NCBI GenBank assembly: GCA_001563915.1
Contig: LKMP01000007.1
Coordinates: 1 to 42,545, forward strand
Direction of reading: 5' to 3'
Length of the DNA stretch: 42,545 nt
Source of the DNA: Nanohaloarchaea archaeon B1-Br10_U2g21
GTDB taxonomy: Archaea > Nanohalarchaeota > Nanosalinia > Nanosalinales > Nanosalinaceae
The notes under the pieces are model-generated. The model saw nothing but the letters and a program-made list of their open reading frames with translations. It had not been told where the DNA came from and did no database searches. A program made the translations under genes and the position numbers. Below, one piece after another: positions 1-8,373 of this stretch (its first letter is position 1; each line of letters starts with the position of its first letter).

Positions 1-81
1 GGAATAACCTAGCCAGGTCTCTGAGTATTCAAAGTTAGTCTGGCGTCCGAAGAGTTCAACAGTCATCTCTTGTTGACTCAT
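1..81 (-). CDS. 5' fragment of an unknown gene, cut by the window edge
   Basis: An open frame of 27 codons starts at an ATG at 79-81 and runs off the left edge. The peptide starts MSQQEMTVELFGRQTNFEYS. It lies 25 nt downstream of folA on the same strand, so it is probably the fourth gene of the thyA-folA operon. No ribosome binding site is evident. I do not recognise the family from so short a piece. The frame is open to the end and the codons look ordinary, but a fragment this short could still be chance. Confidence 0.45.
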   Translation of the reverse strand, partial: MSQQEMTVELFGRQTNFEYSETWLGYS

Positions 82-106
82 TGACTAAAATTTGGTTTCT
101 TGGTGT

Positions 107-586
107 TTAAGTCTTTCTAGTATATTCCTCGAACACTAATTCTCCTTTATTCTCTTTTTTCTTCAATTCCCATTCTTTGCTATTCCAGTCAGGGAAAAAA
201 CTGTCGGCTCCATGATTTCCAGGAATACGAGTTAGAACCATTTTATCTGCGCTAGGTAGTGTTTGTCGATAAACAGTTTCCCCTCCCGCTATGAATATTT
301 TGTCTTCACTTTTGGAAGCAGTTCGCCAGACTTCGTCAACACTGTTCGCTATCTTCACACTCTCATGGAATTCTGGATTAGAACGCGTTAGAACTATATT
401 AGTCCTGTCAGGAAGAGGACGGTATTTTTTAGGTAAGGATTCGTAAGTCTTCCTCCCCATTAAAACAGCGTTTCCGATTGTCTTTTCTTTAAAATGCTTC
501 AAATCTTCAGGATAATGCCAAGGCAATTTACCTTCTAAGCCTATGCCATTTTCTTCATCCATTGCGGTGATAATTATTTTTTTCAT
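107..586 (-). CDS. folA: dihydrofolate reductase
   Basis: Reduces dihydrofolate to tetrahydrofolate with NADPH, regenerating the cofactor oxidised by thymidylate synthase. The 159-aa length is normal for the family. Visible hallmarks are the N-terminal strand, the substrate loop LPWHYPEDLKHFK with the acidic residue that contacts the pterin, the NADPH-binding MGRKTYESLP, the PLPDRTNIVLTR segment, and the late glycine motif IFIAGGETVY. Its ATG overlaps the stop of the upstream 138-aa gene as ATGA, so it should be translationally coupled in an operon led by thyA. The motif set leaves little doubt. Confidence 0.97.
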   Translation of the reverse strand: MKKIIITAMDEENGIGLEGKLPWHYPEDLKHFKEKTIGNAVLMGRKTYESLPKKYRPLPDRTNIVLTRSNPEFHESVKIANSVDEVWRTASKSEDKIFIAGGETVYRQTLPSADKMVLTRIPGNHGADSFFPDWNSKEWELKKKENKGELVFEEYTRKT

Positions 587-999
587 GCTCTCTTCTTGTA
601 CTCTGATATATGTCTGGAAATTTTTTCATCGTTTTTTATACCTAGCTGGTTCCTGAAGAATGAGTAAAGCCTTCCAATATTGGGGTTCTCAAGACTTTCT
701 AATGCCATTCCAACGGAATCTTCTCTAGTTTTTTCTCCATTAGGTTCATAGAACTCTGGCTCTATCACGTACTTATCCCCTTCAAAATGGGTGTAAACAC
801 ATTCCCAAGAAGCAGGATTATTGCCGGTCTTTAGAATAGTTTCTATATCAGCAAAACGCAGAATTTTCCCGATTTCACTGGCGGAAAGGTCATCACTGAG
901 CTCGGCAATATCGGAACTAGTGAATGAACTAGATTTTTCATTTACGTATCTTTCAATTAAAGGTCTTAATTCTTCTTGATATCTCAGTTCCCAGCTCAT
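583..999 (-). CDS. unknown protein between thyA and folA
   Basis: A 138-aa soluble, mildly acidic protein without a signal peptide or membrane segment. It overlaps both neighbours by the same ATGA arrangement (stop of thyA with its start, its stop with the folA start), so all three should be co-translated. I recognise no catalytic motif. The middle is beta-like (WECVYTHFEGDKYVIEPEF) and the ends are predicted helical. The tight coupling suggests a role tied to folate or thymidylate metabolism, or a regulator of it, but that is inference from position only. Confidence 0.8.
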   Translation of the reverse strand: MSWELRYQEELRPLIERYVNEKSSSFTSSDIAELSDDLSASEIGKILRFADIETILKTGNNPASWECVYTHFEGDKYVIEPEFYEPNGEKTREDSVGMALESLENPNIGRLYSFFRNQLGIKNDEKISRHISEYKKRA

Positions 1000-2084
1000 T
1001 CTGCCACCGCAAACTTAAGACCGGGATAAGGAGTATAACCTTTCAAATTGAAGTCCTCAAATTCTAAATCTTCTAGAGGTTTGTCGCTGATTTCTATTTT
1101 AGGCCTTTCTTTCGGAGTTCGAGAGAGTTGTTCCAACAAGCCCGGAATATGGTCATATGCTTTCTTCTGCTCTGGAGCCTCTTTTTCAATCCAGGTCTTA
1201 ATATCTAGATAGTCTTCGTTTTTTTCCGCATTCTGAATTTTAGCTTGTAGTTCTTCCAAATTTTCTTCGTACCATTCTCCTCTCTCATTTTTTCCGCAGT
1301 ATAGGTGTGCGTCTACTAAAGTGTGGGAGAATTCTCCGATTTCGAGGCCTGTTCTTTGTGCTATGATTTTAGTAAGCATGGCATAGGCTGCGATATTGAA
1401 AGGTACTCCGAGAGCAATATCTGCGCTTCTTTGAGTTAAGTGTGTGTTTAACTTACCGTTCTGTACATTAAAGACGAATGTGAAGTGGCATGGAGGAAGT
1501 TTTGATACTGCTGCGTTTGCAGGGTGCCAGGCGTTAATTATTATTCTGCGTGAATTGCTACTTCGGTAAGGATGTTTGTTTTTTAGTGTGTCAATTGCGT
1601 ACTGTAGTTGGTCGAATACTTTTCTTCCGTCTTCTTCCTTGTTAATCCATCTCTTTATTCCTTTTTGGATCTCTTCCTCGCTCTTCTGGTATTGTTCTGA
1701 GGCTTGTTCAATCCATTCCTCGGTGTTTGTCGGCCACCACTCTCCTGTCAGCGCAGCTTCATTGTTGGGTATAGGATAACGTCTCCAAAACCTACCGTAT
1801 GCAGTGGGTAAGTTACCATCATCGTCTGCCCAAGCATTCCAAATCTTTGTATGCTCCTGTAGATTCCGTATATGTTCTTCTCCTGAAAAATACCATATCA
1901 GCTCATGAATCAGAGAGTTCCATCTAAAACCTGACATATCTTTAGTCGTCAAAAGAGGAAATCCTTTTGCTAAATCAATTTTATAGGTCTGAGAAAAAGT
2001 AGAAACTGTATCTACTCCTGTTCTGTTAGGTTTGTAATTTCCATTTTTAAGCACATCTTTAACGAGTTTTTGGTAATGTTCCAA
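996..2084 (-). CDS. thyA: thymidylate synthase (ThyA type) with insertions
   Basis: Methylates dUMP to dTMP using methylene-tetrahydrofolate. The catalytic Cys lies in LPPCHF (about residue 199), followed by the phosphate-binding QRSADIALGVPFN motif; the N-terminal FPLLTTK and the C-terminal YTPYPGLKFAVAE are also present. At 362 aa it is about 100 residues longer than the bacterial enzyme. The extra sequence is an acidic helical insert at about residues 105-158 and another at about 265-320; insertions of this sort occur in haloarchaeal enzymes. The start codon is TTG (2082-2084), supported by a strong GGAGGGG ribosome binding site about 10 nt upstream, unusual in this mostly leaderless window. 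It is the first gene of the operon with folA. Confidence 0.96.
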   Translation of the reverse strand: MEHYQKLVKDVLKNGNYKPNRTGVDTVSTFSQTYKIDLAKGFPLLTTKDMSGFRWNSLIHELIWYFSGEEHIRNLQEHTKIWNAWADDDGNLPTAYGRFWRRYPIPNNEAALTGEWWPTNTEEWIEQASEQYQKSEEEIQKGIKRWINKEEDGRKVFDQLQYAIDTLKNKHPYRSSNSRRIIINAWHPANAAVSKLPPCHFTFVFNVQNGKLNTHLTQRSADIALGVPFNIAAYAMLTKIIAQRTGLEIGEFSHTLVDAHLYCGKNERGEWYEENLEELQAKIQNAEKNEDYLDIKTWIEKEAPEQKKAYDHIPGLLEQLSRTPKERPKIEISDKPLEDLEFEDFNLKGYTPYPGLKFAVAE

Positions 2085-2126
2085 GAATTAGTTACCCCTC
2101 CTAAAACCTTAATTTTCAGGCACGAT

Positions 2127-2136
2127 TTTATATTTT
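2127..2136 (+). promoter_or_regulatory. TATA-like box for the 81-aa gene
   Basis: The AT-rich run TTTATATTTT lies about 20-27 nt upstream of the GTG start at 2154. That spacing places transcription initiation at or next to the start codon, consistent with a leaderless message. Confidence 0.5.
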
Positions 2137-2153
2137 GAGATATATACATTTCC

Positions 2154-2399
2154 GTGGAACAAGAACACTACTTTACCTCAGTTAATGAGGATTGGAGAGG
2201 TAACTATACTTTTGATCAAGCCATAGTGCTTGAAGATGAAGAAAAGAAAGCATCTTTCTTTATGTCAAGACCCTACTCATCGCTTTATGAGTTCGAAAGA
2301 GGTCTAGCAACTTTAGTTACTGATGCTCATATGAACCATCTTCTTGAAAGAGATGAGTTTGATGAAAGAGATCTGAACTTTGAACAGATATATCGTTAA
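2154..2399 (+). CDS. small acidic protein, unknown
   Basis: An 81-aa protein starting at GTG, transcribed divergently from thyA and ending 12 nt before the end of the convergent glyA. It is acidic (runs such as EDEEKK and ERDEFDERD), as expected for a salt-in halophile, and has no membrane segment or cysteine. A well-placed TATA box and no ribosome binding site point to leaderless expression. I do not recognise the family. The promoter and the halophile-like composition argue that it is a real gene. Confidence 0.6.
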   Translation: MEQEHYFTSVNEDWRGNYTFDQAIVLEDEEKKASFFMSRPYSSLYEFERGLATLVTDAHMNHLLERDEFDERDLNFEQIYR

Positions 2400-2411
2400 A
2401 AACACGATTTT

Positions 2412-3671
2412 TCAATACTCGACTTCTGAACCTTCATAAAGGGGAAATTCATCCATTAGTATTTCCACTCTCTTCTTTGCATCCTGTATAACGTCTTTTT
2501 CAGGATTCTTAATTATGTCTGCAATCATTTTGCCTATTTCTCTCATTTCTTTGGCTTTCATTCCTCTAGTAGTGAGGGCGGGAGTTCCTATTCGTATTCC
2601 AGAAGTAGTCATAGGGCTTTCAGGGTCGTAAGGAACCATGTTTTTATTTACAATTATATTGGCGTCCTCAAGCGCAGATTCAGCGAGTTTACCTGTTATA
2701 TCCTCTTCTCTTAAGTCTATAAGCACTAAATGATTATCAGTTCCATTTGATACGAGTTTTAAACTGTTTTCTTGAAGTGAATCTGCCAGAGCTCCTGTAT
2801 TTTTAATTATTTGAGAAGTATAATCTTTAAACTCTGGTTTAGATGCCTCATTGAAGCATACTGCTTTCGCCGCCACCTGGTGCATTAGCGGCCCTCCTTG
2901 ACTGTAAGGAAACACTGCTTTATCAACAGACTTTGAGTACTCGTCCTTACATAAAATCATTCCTCCGCGAGGCCCGCGAATAGACTTGTGAGTCGTTGTA
3001 GTAACTATATCACACTCAGGAAATGGATTTTCATGAGCTCCTGTTGCTACAAGACCTGAAATATGAGCAATATCCGCCATTAAAATTGCGTCTACTTCGT
3101 CAGCCGCCTCTCTGAACATTTCAAAATCGACTTCTCGTGGATAAGCAGAGTAACCGCATACTATTAGATCAGGATCATGTTTTTTCGCTGCCTTTAGAAC
3201 ATCATTGTACTCAAATCTCTCAGTCTCTTTATTGATGGCGTATGTTTCAAAGTCAAAAAGATCTCCTGAAAAATTTACGTGGTGACCGTGAGAGAGATGA
3301 CCGCCATGACTCAGCACAGGACCCAGAATTTTGTCACCTGCTTCTAAAACTGCAAAGTACGCTGCAAAGTTGGCTGTTGTTCCTGAATGAGGCTGGACAT
3401 TAGCGTGTTCGGCATTGAACAATTCACAGGCTCGTTCTCTCGCTAAATCTTCTGCACTATCATGATGTTCGCAGCCTGCATAATATCTCTTACCAGGATA
3501 TCCCTCTGCATACTTATTCGTCATCACAGATCCTTGAGCTTGGAGTATTTGTAAGGGTACAAAATTTTCGGAAGCAATCATTTCAAGCCCTTCATTTTCC
3601 TGTCTTGAGGCCTCTTTCTTGAGTATTTTGTATAATTCTGGGTCTGCTTCAGAAAGACTGTGATGCTGCAT
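2412..3671 (-). CDS. glyA: serine hydroxymethyltransferase
   Basis: PLP enzyme that interconverts serine and glycine and loads tetrahydrofolate with the one-carbon unit that ThyA uses, so it feeds the nearby thymidylate operon. The 419-aa length is typical. The PLP lysine lies in the [14 protein letters not shown] motif; also visible are the N-terminal LEMIASENF, the [17 protein letters not shown] substrate loop, [14 protein letters not shown] and the [13 protein letters not shown] segment. The ATG start at 3671 has no obvious ribosome binding site. It is a single gene, convergent with the small gene before it. Confidence 0.98.
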   Translation of the reverse strand: MQHHSLSEADPELYKILKKEASRQENEGLEMIASENFVPLQILQAQGSVMTNKYAEGYPGKRYYAGCEHHDSAEDLARERACELFNAEHANVQPHSGTTANFAAYFAVLEAGDKILGPVLSHGGHLSHGHHVNFSGDLFDFETYAINKETERFEYNDVLKAAKKHDPDLIVCGYSAYPREVDFEMFREAADEVDAILMADIAHISGLVATGAHENPFPECDIVTTTTHKSIRGPRGGMILCKDEYSKSVDKAVFPYSQGGPLMHQVAAKAVCFNEASKPEFKDYTSQIIKNTGALADSLQENSLKLVSNGTDNHLVLIDLREEDITGKLAESALEDANIIVNKNMVPYDPESPMTTSGIRIGTPALTTRGMKAKEMREIGKMIADIIKNPEKDVIQDAKKRVEILMDEFPLYEGSEVEY

Positions 3672-3726
3672 ATATCTTACTTTAGTTACGAAGAGTTATG
3701 ATTTTTACCTTTTGACTCCTAGAAAT

Positions 3727-4152
3727 TTAGGCCTGGTTAACTATTTCTTGCATTTCAGGTCTCAAGACACTTTTATCAACTTTTACAGGCTTGCCCTCCC
3801 AGGATGACGAGGACTCTTTAAATTCTTCATCAAGTTTAGCTTTGTAAAAGAAATTTATTCCTGTTATTCTATTGAACTTCGTTTTAATACATATTAGTTC
3901 TTCTATAACTGCATCTAGTCCTGTTTCCTCTTTAAACTCTCTTTTGGCCGCTTCCTTAGGATGTTCTTTAGCGTTTATTATTCCGCCAGGAAAGTTGTAT
4001 TTCCCGCCGAGATCAAGAACCACAATTTGATCATCATGAAGACATACAATATTTGCTCCTGAGGGGGGATAGAATGCTTTTGCAAGTATGGGCGACATGA
4101 ATCTTTCGGTTGCTGTAACTATTTTTCTAAGATGGTATGGCATAGAAAACAA
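3727..4152 (-). CDS. Nudix hydrolase
   Basis: A small (141-aa) Nudix-fold pyrophosphohydrolase. The complete Nudix box GX5EX7REUXEEXGU is present at about residues 57-79 (GIINAKEHPKEAAK followed by REFKEETGL). Residues 20-35 are hydrophobic and Pro-rich (YPPSGANIVCLHD), as in members acting on nucleotide sugars or modified nucleotides, but the substrate cannot be told from sequence. The longest frame opens at TTG (4150-4152); an in-frame ATG three codons downstream (4143) is an equally good start, since neither has a ribosome binding site. It stands alone upstream of the divergent tmk. Confidence 0.9.
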   Translation of the reverse strand: MFSMPYHLRKIVTATERFMSPILAKAFYPPSGANIVCLHDDQIVVLDLGGKYNFPGGIINAKEHPKEAAKREFKEETGLDAVIEELICIKTKFNRITGINFFYKAKLDEEFKESSSSWEGKPVKVDKSVLRPEMQEIVNQA

Positions 4153-4226
4153 TTTCTGCAGCTAAAAGTTAACTATTACTGAATACACACAATTGCGTTA
4201 AATAAATTCAATTCTTTAGGCTATTT

Positions 4227-4832
4227 GTGAAGGATTACTCGGGAACATTTATTGTTGTGGAAGGAGGAGATGGTGCAGGAACTACTACTCAATCAAAGAA
4301 ACTAGCTAAAGCGCTAGATGCTTACTGGACTGCTGAACATGGTGCTAGAAGAGATACCGGGGGTTTAGTTGGAAGAAAGGTTGAGGAGATGATTTCATCA
4401 GATAATTATTCTCCAGAAGCGGTGGCTCTGGGATTTGCAGCTGACAGAATGATTCATTTGGAAGAAGACGTTATTCCAAGACTTGAAAAAGGAGATATAG
4501 TTGTTTCTGACCGTTATATGTATTCTTCAATCGTTTATCAAACAGTGATGGGGGCTAAACAAGAATGGGTTGAAACAATTAATCGATATGCTTTGAAACC
4601 TGATTTGACAATAATTCTTGATGTTGAAGCAGACATAGCGATGGACCGAGTTGATTCTAGAGGCGCAGATGGGAATATATTCGAAGATCTAAGCTTTCAA
4701 GAAAAAGTAGTGCTGAAATACAGACAAGCAGCTGAAAAAAACGCAAATTGCATAAAAATAGATAGTTCAAGGCCTATAGAGAAGGTTTTCTCTGATATAA
4801 TGTCTGAAATAGATTCAAGGCTATCCTTTTAA
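4227..4832 (+). CDS. tmk: thymidylate kinase with altered P-loop
   Basis: Phosphorylates dTMP to dTDP, the step after ThyA. The 201-aa length is normal. It has the EGGDGAG nucleotide loop at residues 12-18, FAADRMIHLEE, the DRYMYSS (DRY) motif and a LID-like RGADGNIFED segment. One oddity: the P-loop reads GDGAGTTTQ, so the usual Lys (GKTTQ or GKSTQ) is Thr19. All other hallmarks are intact and the frame is undamaged, so it is probably functional with a replacement lysine nearby (KK at 24-25) or a different phosphate clamp. The start is GTG at 4227. Confidence 0.9.
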   Translation: MKDYSGTFIVVEGGDGAGTTTQSKKLAKALDAYWTAEHGARRDTGGLVGRKVEEMISSDNYSPEAVALGFAADRMIHLEEDVIPRLEKGDIVVSDRYMYSSIVYQTVMGAKQEWVETINRYALKPDLTIILDVEADIAMDRVDSRGADGNIFEDLSFQEKVVLKYRQAAEKNANCIKIDSSRPIEKVFSDIMSEIDSRLSF

Positions 4833-4864
4833 ACTCGATCCATAATTAAGTATTAGTATAGAGT

Positions 4865-5434
4865 ATGAACGATAAAGGCCTCAAGGAAACTAATTCAGGA
4901 GTCAAAAAGAAAGGCGACATAGAGGAAATAGCAGGATTTGCTAGAGAGGTGGAAGATGCTCTAGAAAAAGAAGATGTCAGCGAGGAATCTATCAAAAAAT
5001 TTGATGATTGGAGGCCTAGAGAAGATGATTCTGTTAATGAGATAGAACGGAAAACTGTGAAGGCGGCTTCAATAACTGAGAAAAGTATTGAAAAAGAAAC
5101 TAATGGTCTAAAAAAGGATATGGGTAAGGCAGGCTTTGAAGCAGTAGCTGCTAGCAAAAAAGTAGTAAAGAAGCAGAGTCCGGAACCAGAACTTAAAGAA
5201 GCTTCAAAAAGCTTTTTCAGACCTATATTTGCTGGATCAATTAAATCGGCTCGAGTATTAGAGGAAAAAATTTATTCAAAGGTTATGACTAAATTTAATC
5301 CATATTTCTTTGATACGGCCGAGTTTTCAGCTGATTTAAGATGTGAAAAAGACGGTAGCTATTCAATGGACGTTAATGTTCCTGATGAAAAGCAGAGAAA
5401 CACTTTGAAGGGTCAGTTTTCAGGTAACAATTAA
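4865..5434 (+). CDS. PiT-associated protein (DUF5828-like), unknown role
   Basis: A 189-aa soluble protein. It has a charged, helical N-terminal region (residues 1-100) and a more compact C-terminal region around residues 135-175 (KVMTKFNPYFFDTAEFSADL). Its stop overlaps the start of the phosphate transporter by one base (TAATG), so the two are translationally coupled. From memory, the pattern FDDWRPREDD in the first half and KVMT-PYFFD later resembles a haloarchaeal family of unknown function (DUF5828) found beside PiT transporters; I could not verify this. A regulator or accessory of the transporter is the natural guess. The usual PhoU-like partner is not present. Confidence 0.75.
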   Translation: MNDKGLKETNSGVKKKGDIEEIAGFAREVEDALEKEDVSEESIKKFDDWRPREDDSVNEIERKTVKAASITEKSIEKETNGLKKDMGKAGFEAVAASKKVVKKQSPEPELKEASKSFFRPIFAGSIKSARVLEEKIYSKVMTKFNPYFFDTAEFSADLRCEKDGSYSMDVNVPDEKQRNTLKGQFSGNN

Positions 5435-6372
5435 TGGAAATTATATTTGCCTTGACTTTTATTGCGGCAGCATTTATGGGGATTTCTATAGGAGCTTCAA
5501 GCATTGCAGCGACTTTTGGACCGGTAAGCTCTTCAGGAGCTATGAATGTTCTTAGAGCTGCGCTTATAGCAGGAATATTTGCGTTCTTTGGATCTGTTCT
5601 TCAAGGCCATAATGTTGCGGATACTATTGGTTCAGGTCTGTTAAATACGGAGATACAGGTGGCTCAGGCGGCTGCTATATTATTTGTAGCAGGTATTTTA
5701 GTTCTTGTAAGTGTTTTGACCGATTATCCGATGCCTACAGCATTTACTACTGTTGGAGCTGTAGTAGGTAGTGCTTATGGGTTTGGAGGCTCGGTAAATT
5801 GGACTGGTTTGAGCGAAGTGGTTCTTTACTGGTTAGCGGTCCCTATATTTTCTCTAGGTTTGGCATATGTTATTGCAATTATATTGCAAAAATACATTTC
5901 TAAAGATGCTAAAAGACCTATAAGATATCTTTTACTTATTTCGGCATCATACATGGCTTATACTACAGGGGCGGGATCTGTAGGTTTGGTTTCAGGGCCT
6001 ATGAGTGCTTTAGGCTACTCTCAAACGATTTTATTATGGTTTGGGGGTATTTTAATTTTGATAGGCACTTGGATGTACTCTCCAAGAATAATAAAAGCTG
6101 TATCATATGATTATTCTAATATAGGACCTAGACGTTCGATTGCAGCTTTAGGAGCTGGTGCGATAATGTCTCAAGTAGGAGTAGTTTTAGGTGCGCCAGT
6201 ATCTGCTAATCTAGCAATAATTGCTGCTGTCGTAGGTAGTGGGCTAGTTGAAGGTAAAACAAATAGAGACATGCATAAAATAAGCTTCACTGTCTTTGCA
6301 TGGGTTTCTGCATTCTTCGTGGCTATAATATTGACAGCGATATTTGGAATGCTTTATAACGTTCTTATTTGA
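5434..6372 (+). CDS. pit: inorganic phosphate transporter, PiT family
   Basis: A 312-aa integral membrane protein with about ten hydrophobic segments. It shows the internal duplication of PiT proteins: the first repeat around residues 18-65 (GISIGASSIAATFGP then LRAALIAGIFAFFGSVLQG) and the second around residues 228-270 (RRSIAALGAGAIMSQVGVVL, APVSANLAIIAAVVG). The classical GANDVAN signature is replaced by GASSIAA and GAPVSA, a variation I associate with haloarchaeal PiT members. It probably imports phosphate with H+ or Na+. It is coupled to the upstream 189-aa gene. Confidence 0.88.
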   Translation: MEIIFALTFIAAAFMGISIGASSIAATFGPVSSSGAMNVLRAALIAGIFAFFGSVLQGHNVADTIGSGLLNTEIQVAQAAAILFVAGILVLVSVLTDYPMPTAFTTVGAVVGSAYGFGGSVNWTGLSEVVLYWLAVPIFSLGLAYVIAIILQKYISKDAKRPIRYLLLISASYMAYTTGAGSVGLVSGPMSALGYSQTILLWFGGILILIGTWMYSPRIIKAVSYDYSNIGPRRSIAALGAGAIMSQVGVVLGAPVSANLAIIAAVVGSGLVEGKTNRDMHKISFTVFAWVSAFFVAIILTAIFGMLYNVLI

Positions 6373-6418
6373 AGAGTCTGAAAAAATTAATAGGAAAAAT
6401 GCAAAAATGCTGGATAAA

Positions 6419-6910
6419 TTATTCTAAAGTTTCATCAAATTTATCCACATGGGTTTTGAGTTTTCCAAGCAGTTCTTCCGTTTTGTAAAGAGAATTTTGC
6501 AGATTTTCTTTATCTCGCTCTAATTTACGAGTTTTTGTCTCTAATCGCTCTTTTTCCTCTGAAAGATGATCTTTACTTTCCTTCAGATTCTCAAGCTCCT
6601 TTTGCTGTTCTTCAATCTGATTTCTTTTCTCGTCTAGACTGCTTTCCAAACTATTTTTTGTATCTTGAAGGCTATTTACAGTTTCTTCAAGATCTTCATT
6701 TTCTTCCCTGAGTTGTTCGAGCATTGATTTTAGTTTTTCCTTTTGATCTTTGATATCTGCTGCTTTCTCAGTTTCATCTTCTATATGATCTATTAACTCT
6801 TCTAGCTCATACATTCTTTGTTCAGGATGTATTTGGCCTTCGTGGATGTGGAGGCCTGCTTCAGTATCAAATTCTTCGCCGCAAACTGTGCATTCATGTA
6901 CGTCTGACAT
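6419..6910 (-). CDS. C2H2 zinc finger / coiled-coil protein
   Basis: A 163-aa protein with a single N-terminal C2H2 finger (CX2CX12HX4H, residues 8-28) followed by an almost uninterrupted, highly charged coiled coil to the C-terminus. There is no other domain. It starts 9 nt after the stop of the upstream 109-aa coiled-coil gene, with a weak GTGAT-type ribosome binding site, so the two are probably one operon and may bind each other. Small single-finger proteins are common in haloarchaea and act mainly as regulators; DNA binding by one finger is unproven here. Confidence 0.8.
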   Translation of the reverse strand: MSDVHECTVCGEEFDTEAGLHIHEGQIHPEQRMYELEELIDHIEDETEKAADIKDQKEKLKSMLEQLREENEDLEETVNSLQDTKNSLESSLDEKRNQIEEQQKELENLKESKDHLSEEKERLETKTRKLERDKENLQNSLYKTEELLGKLKTHVDKFDETLE

Positions 6911-6919
6911 TTTATCACT

Positions 6920-7249
6920 CTATATAATGTTTCTTTGTTTAAGCTCGGTTTTAAACTCTTCTACTTCATTTGTAAGTTTGACTACGCTACTCAACTGATT
7001 TTCTATTTCATTTAGCGATCGGTCAGGGTTTTCTTCAGCATTCTCTGCAATATGAGCCACGAGATTGTTAATTTCTTCTTGATTAGAGGCTTCAAACTCA
7101 TTTATAGAGAATACTATGCAGTTAAACTGCTTAACAATAATTGAAAGCATCCTGTTAACTTTCTCAAGTTGATCTTTTTGATCTACTAGTTCTTCAAGTT
7201 TATCAATATCTTCTTCGAGCTTCTCAAGTATGTCGCTCTTGTGGTTCAT
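6920..7249 (-). CDS. small coiled-coil protein, unknown
   Basis: A 109-aa acidic, helical protein: two heptad-rich stretches (about residues 5-35 and 70-105) around a short less polar section (MLSIIVKQFNCIVFSINEF). It is the first gene of a two-gene unit with the zinc finger/coiled-coil protein. A TATA-like run (TTTATTTTATATT on the minus strand) lies about 25-35 nt upstream of the ATG. I do not recognise the family. A structural partner of the next protein is plausible, by inference only. Confidence 0.7.
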   Translation of the reverse strand: MNHKSDILEKLEEDIDKLEELVDQKDQLEKVNRMLSIIVKQFNCIVFSINEFEASNQEEINNLVAHIAENAEENPDRSLNEIENQLSSVVKLTNEVEEFKTELKQRNII

Positions 7250-7306
7250 GTATGAAATGCAGAATTCTGAGAATATAAAATAAAGGAAAAATCATTCTAG
7301 GGTATA

Positions 7307-7379
7307 TGGCAGGGCAGGGATTTGAACCCTGGTCCGTACCGCCCCGGGGTACGATGATAGTCCGCTACACTACCCCGCC
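7307..7379 (-). tRNA. tRNA-Pro (anticodon GGG)
   Basis: A cloverleaf folds completely: acceptor GGCGGGG with CCCTGCC, a short D stem (GTG/CAT), anticodon stem GTACC with GGTAC, T arm CAGGG-TTCAAAT-CCCTG, discriminator A. No CCA is encoded. The anticodon loop reads CCGGGGC, so the anticodon is GGG (Pro) and position 33 is C instead of the nearly universal U. No intron. Confidence 0.93.
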
Positions 7380-7470
7380 GCTTTTGTGAATAAAGAAATC
7401 CTGCCTTATTTTTATTTTAACCGATAAAGACATCGAAATAGTTTTATTCAGGGAAATTCCCAATGGTTGT

Positions 7471-8373
7471 ATGCATAACGTTACTGAAAAAGCCTATGGT
7501 GCGTCAGGCCTACTATTGATTATAATATCATTGTTGAATTCTTTCTTCGGTGTAGGAGAATTAAGACACAGTTACATATTCATGTGTATAGGTCTTTTCC
7601 TATTTTTCGATTCGTTAAACTCGTTTTTAATTGATCAAGAATCTCTGCTTACAAAAAAGATATCTCTACTTGAAATGGGTCTATTTGTAGTGTTCTTTGG
7701 AGCAGTTACAGGGTTTTTCTTAGAGTTTTATGCTGCATATTTAGCAGGGATATGGGAAGGGTTTTTCACTTCAGATATAGAAGGTAGTATACTACTAGGT
7801 CTTGCGAACAGGTTCATAGACATGACTTTAGTCTATGGCGTATTAGTTTTACCAGCTTACAGTATTTTTAGAATTTTGAACAGAGTTTTTGATGCAGAGG
7901 TCATGCTAAGTAAAGAATTTGAGGCATCTGATTATTTCAAATATTTTGTTCACGCGGGAATACTACTTCTTGCTGCTCCGTTCACGCTTCTATTTCTTGA
8001 GTTTGGAGCAACTATAAGGTTTATAATGTTCATATTATCTATACTAGGGCTATTATTAGTCATAGAGTATTTTGAATTCAGAAAAAAAGGCCAGGGTATA
8101 ATAATTAATTTAGTATATGGTAATTTTGATCGTTTCGGAGCAGTAATGATTACTTCAGTTCTCATGGGGTCATTTATGGGAGTACTTAACACAAGATTTG
8201 GTCTCTGGAGTACTGAGGCGGTGCCTTTAAGCGATTATATGCTTTTTGAGACTCCATTGGCTATTTTCTTGGTGTGGACTCTAGTTATTGCTGTAATCTC
8301 GTCAGGATTTAATCTTGTATCTGGGGGAGCTTTAAAAAAGCTTAATCCTGAACAAGTCAGCGAAACTCCTTAA
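7471..8373 (+). CDS. polytopic membrane protein, unknown
   Basis: A 300-aa protein with about seven or eight hydrophobic segments and short polar loops. A TATA-like GTTTTATT at 7441-7448 lies 22-30 nt before the ATG, fitting a leaderless start. No transporter or enzyme signature is evident; there is a Phe/Tyr-rich acidic stretch between the third and fourth segments (LEFYAAYLAGIWEGFFTSDIE). Its 3' end overlaps the end of the convergent VOC gene by 17 nt. The function is unknown. Confidence 0.8.
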   Translation: MHNVTEKAYGASGLLLIIISLLNSFFGVGELRHSYIFMCIGLFLFFDSLNSFLIDQESLLTKKISLLEMGLFVVFFGAVTGFFLEFYAAYLAGIWEGFFTSDIEGSILLGLANRFIDMTLVYGVLVLPAYSIFRILNRVFDAEVMLSKEFEASDYFKYFVHAGILLLAAPFTLLFLEFGATIRFIMFILSILGLLLVIEYFEFRKKGQGIIINLVYGNFDRFGAVMITSVLMGSFMGVLNTRFGLWSTEAVPLSDYMLFETPLAIFLVWTLVIAVISSGFNLVSGGALKKLNPEQVSETP

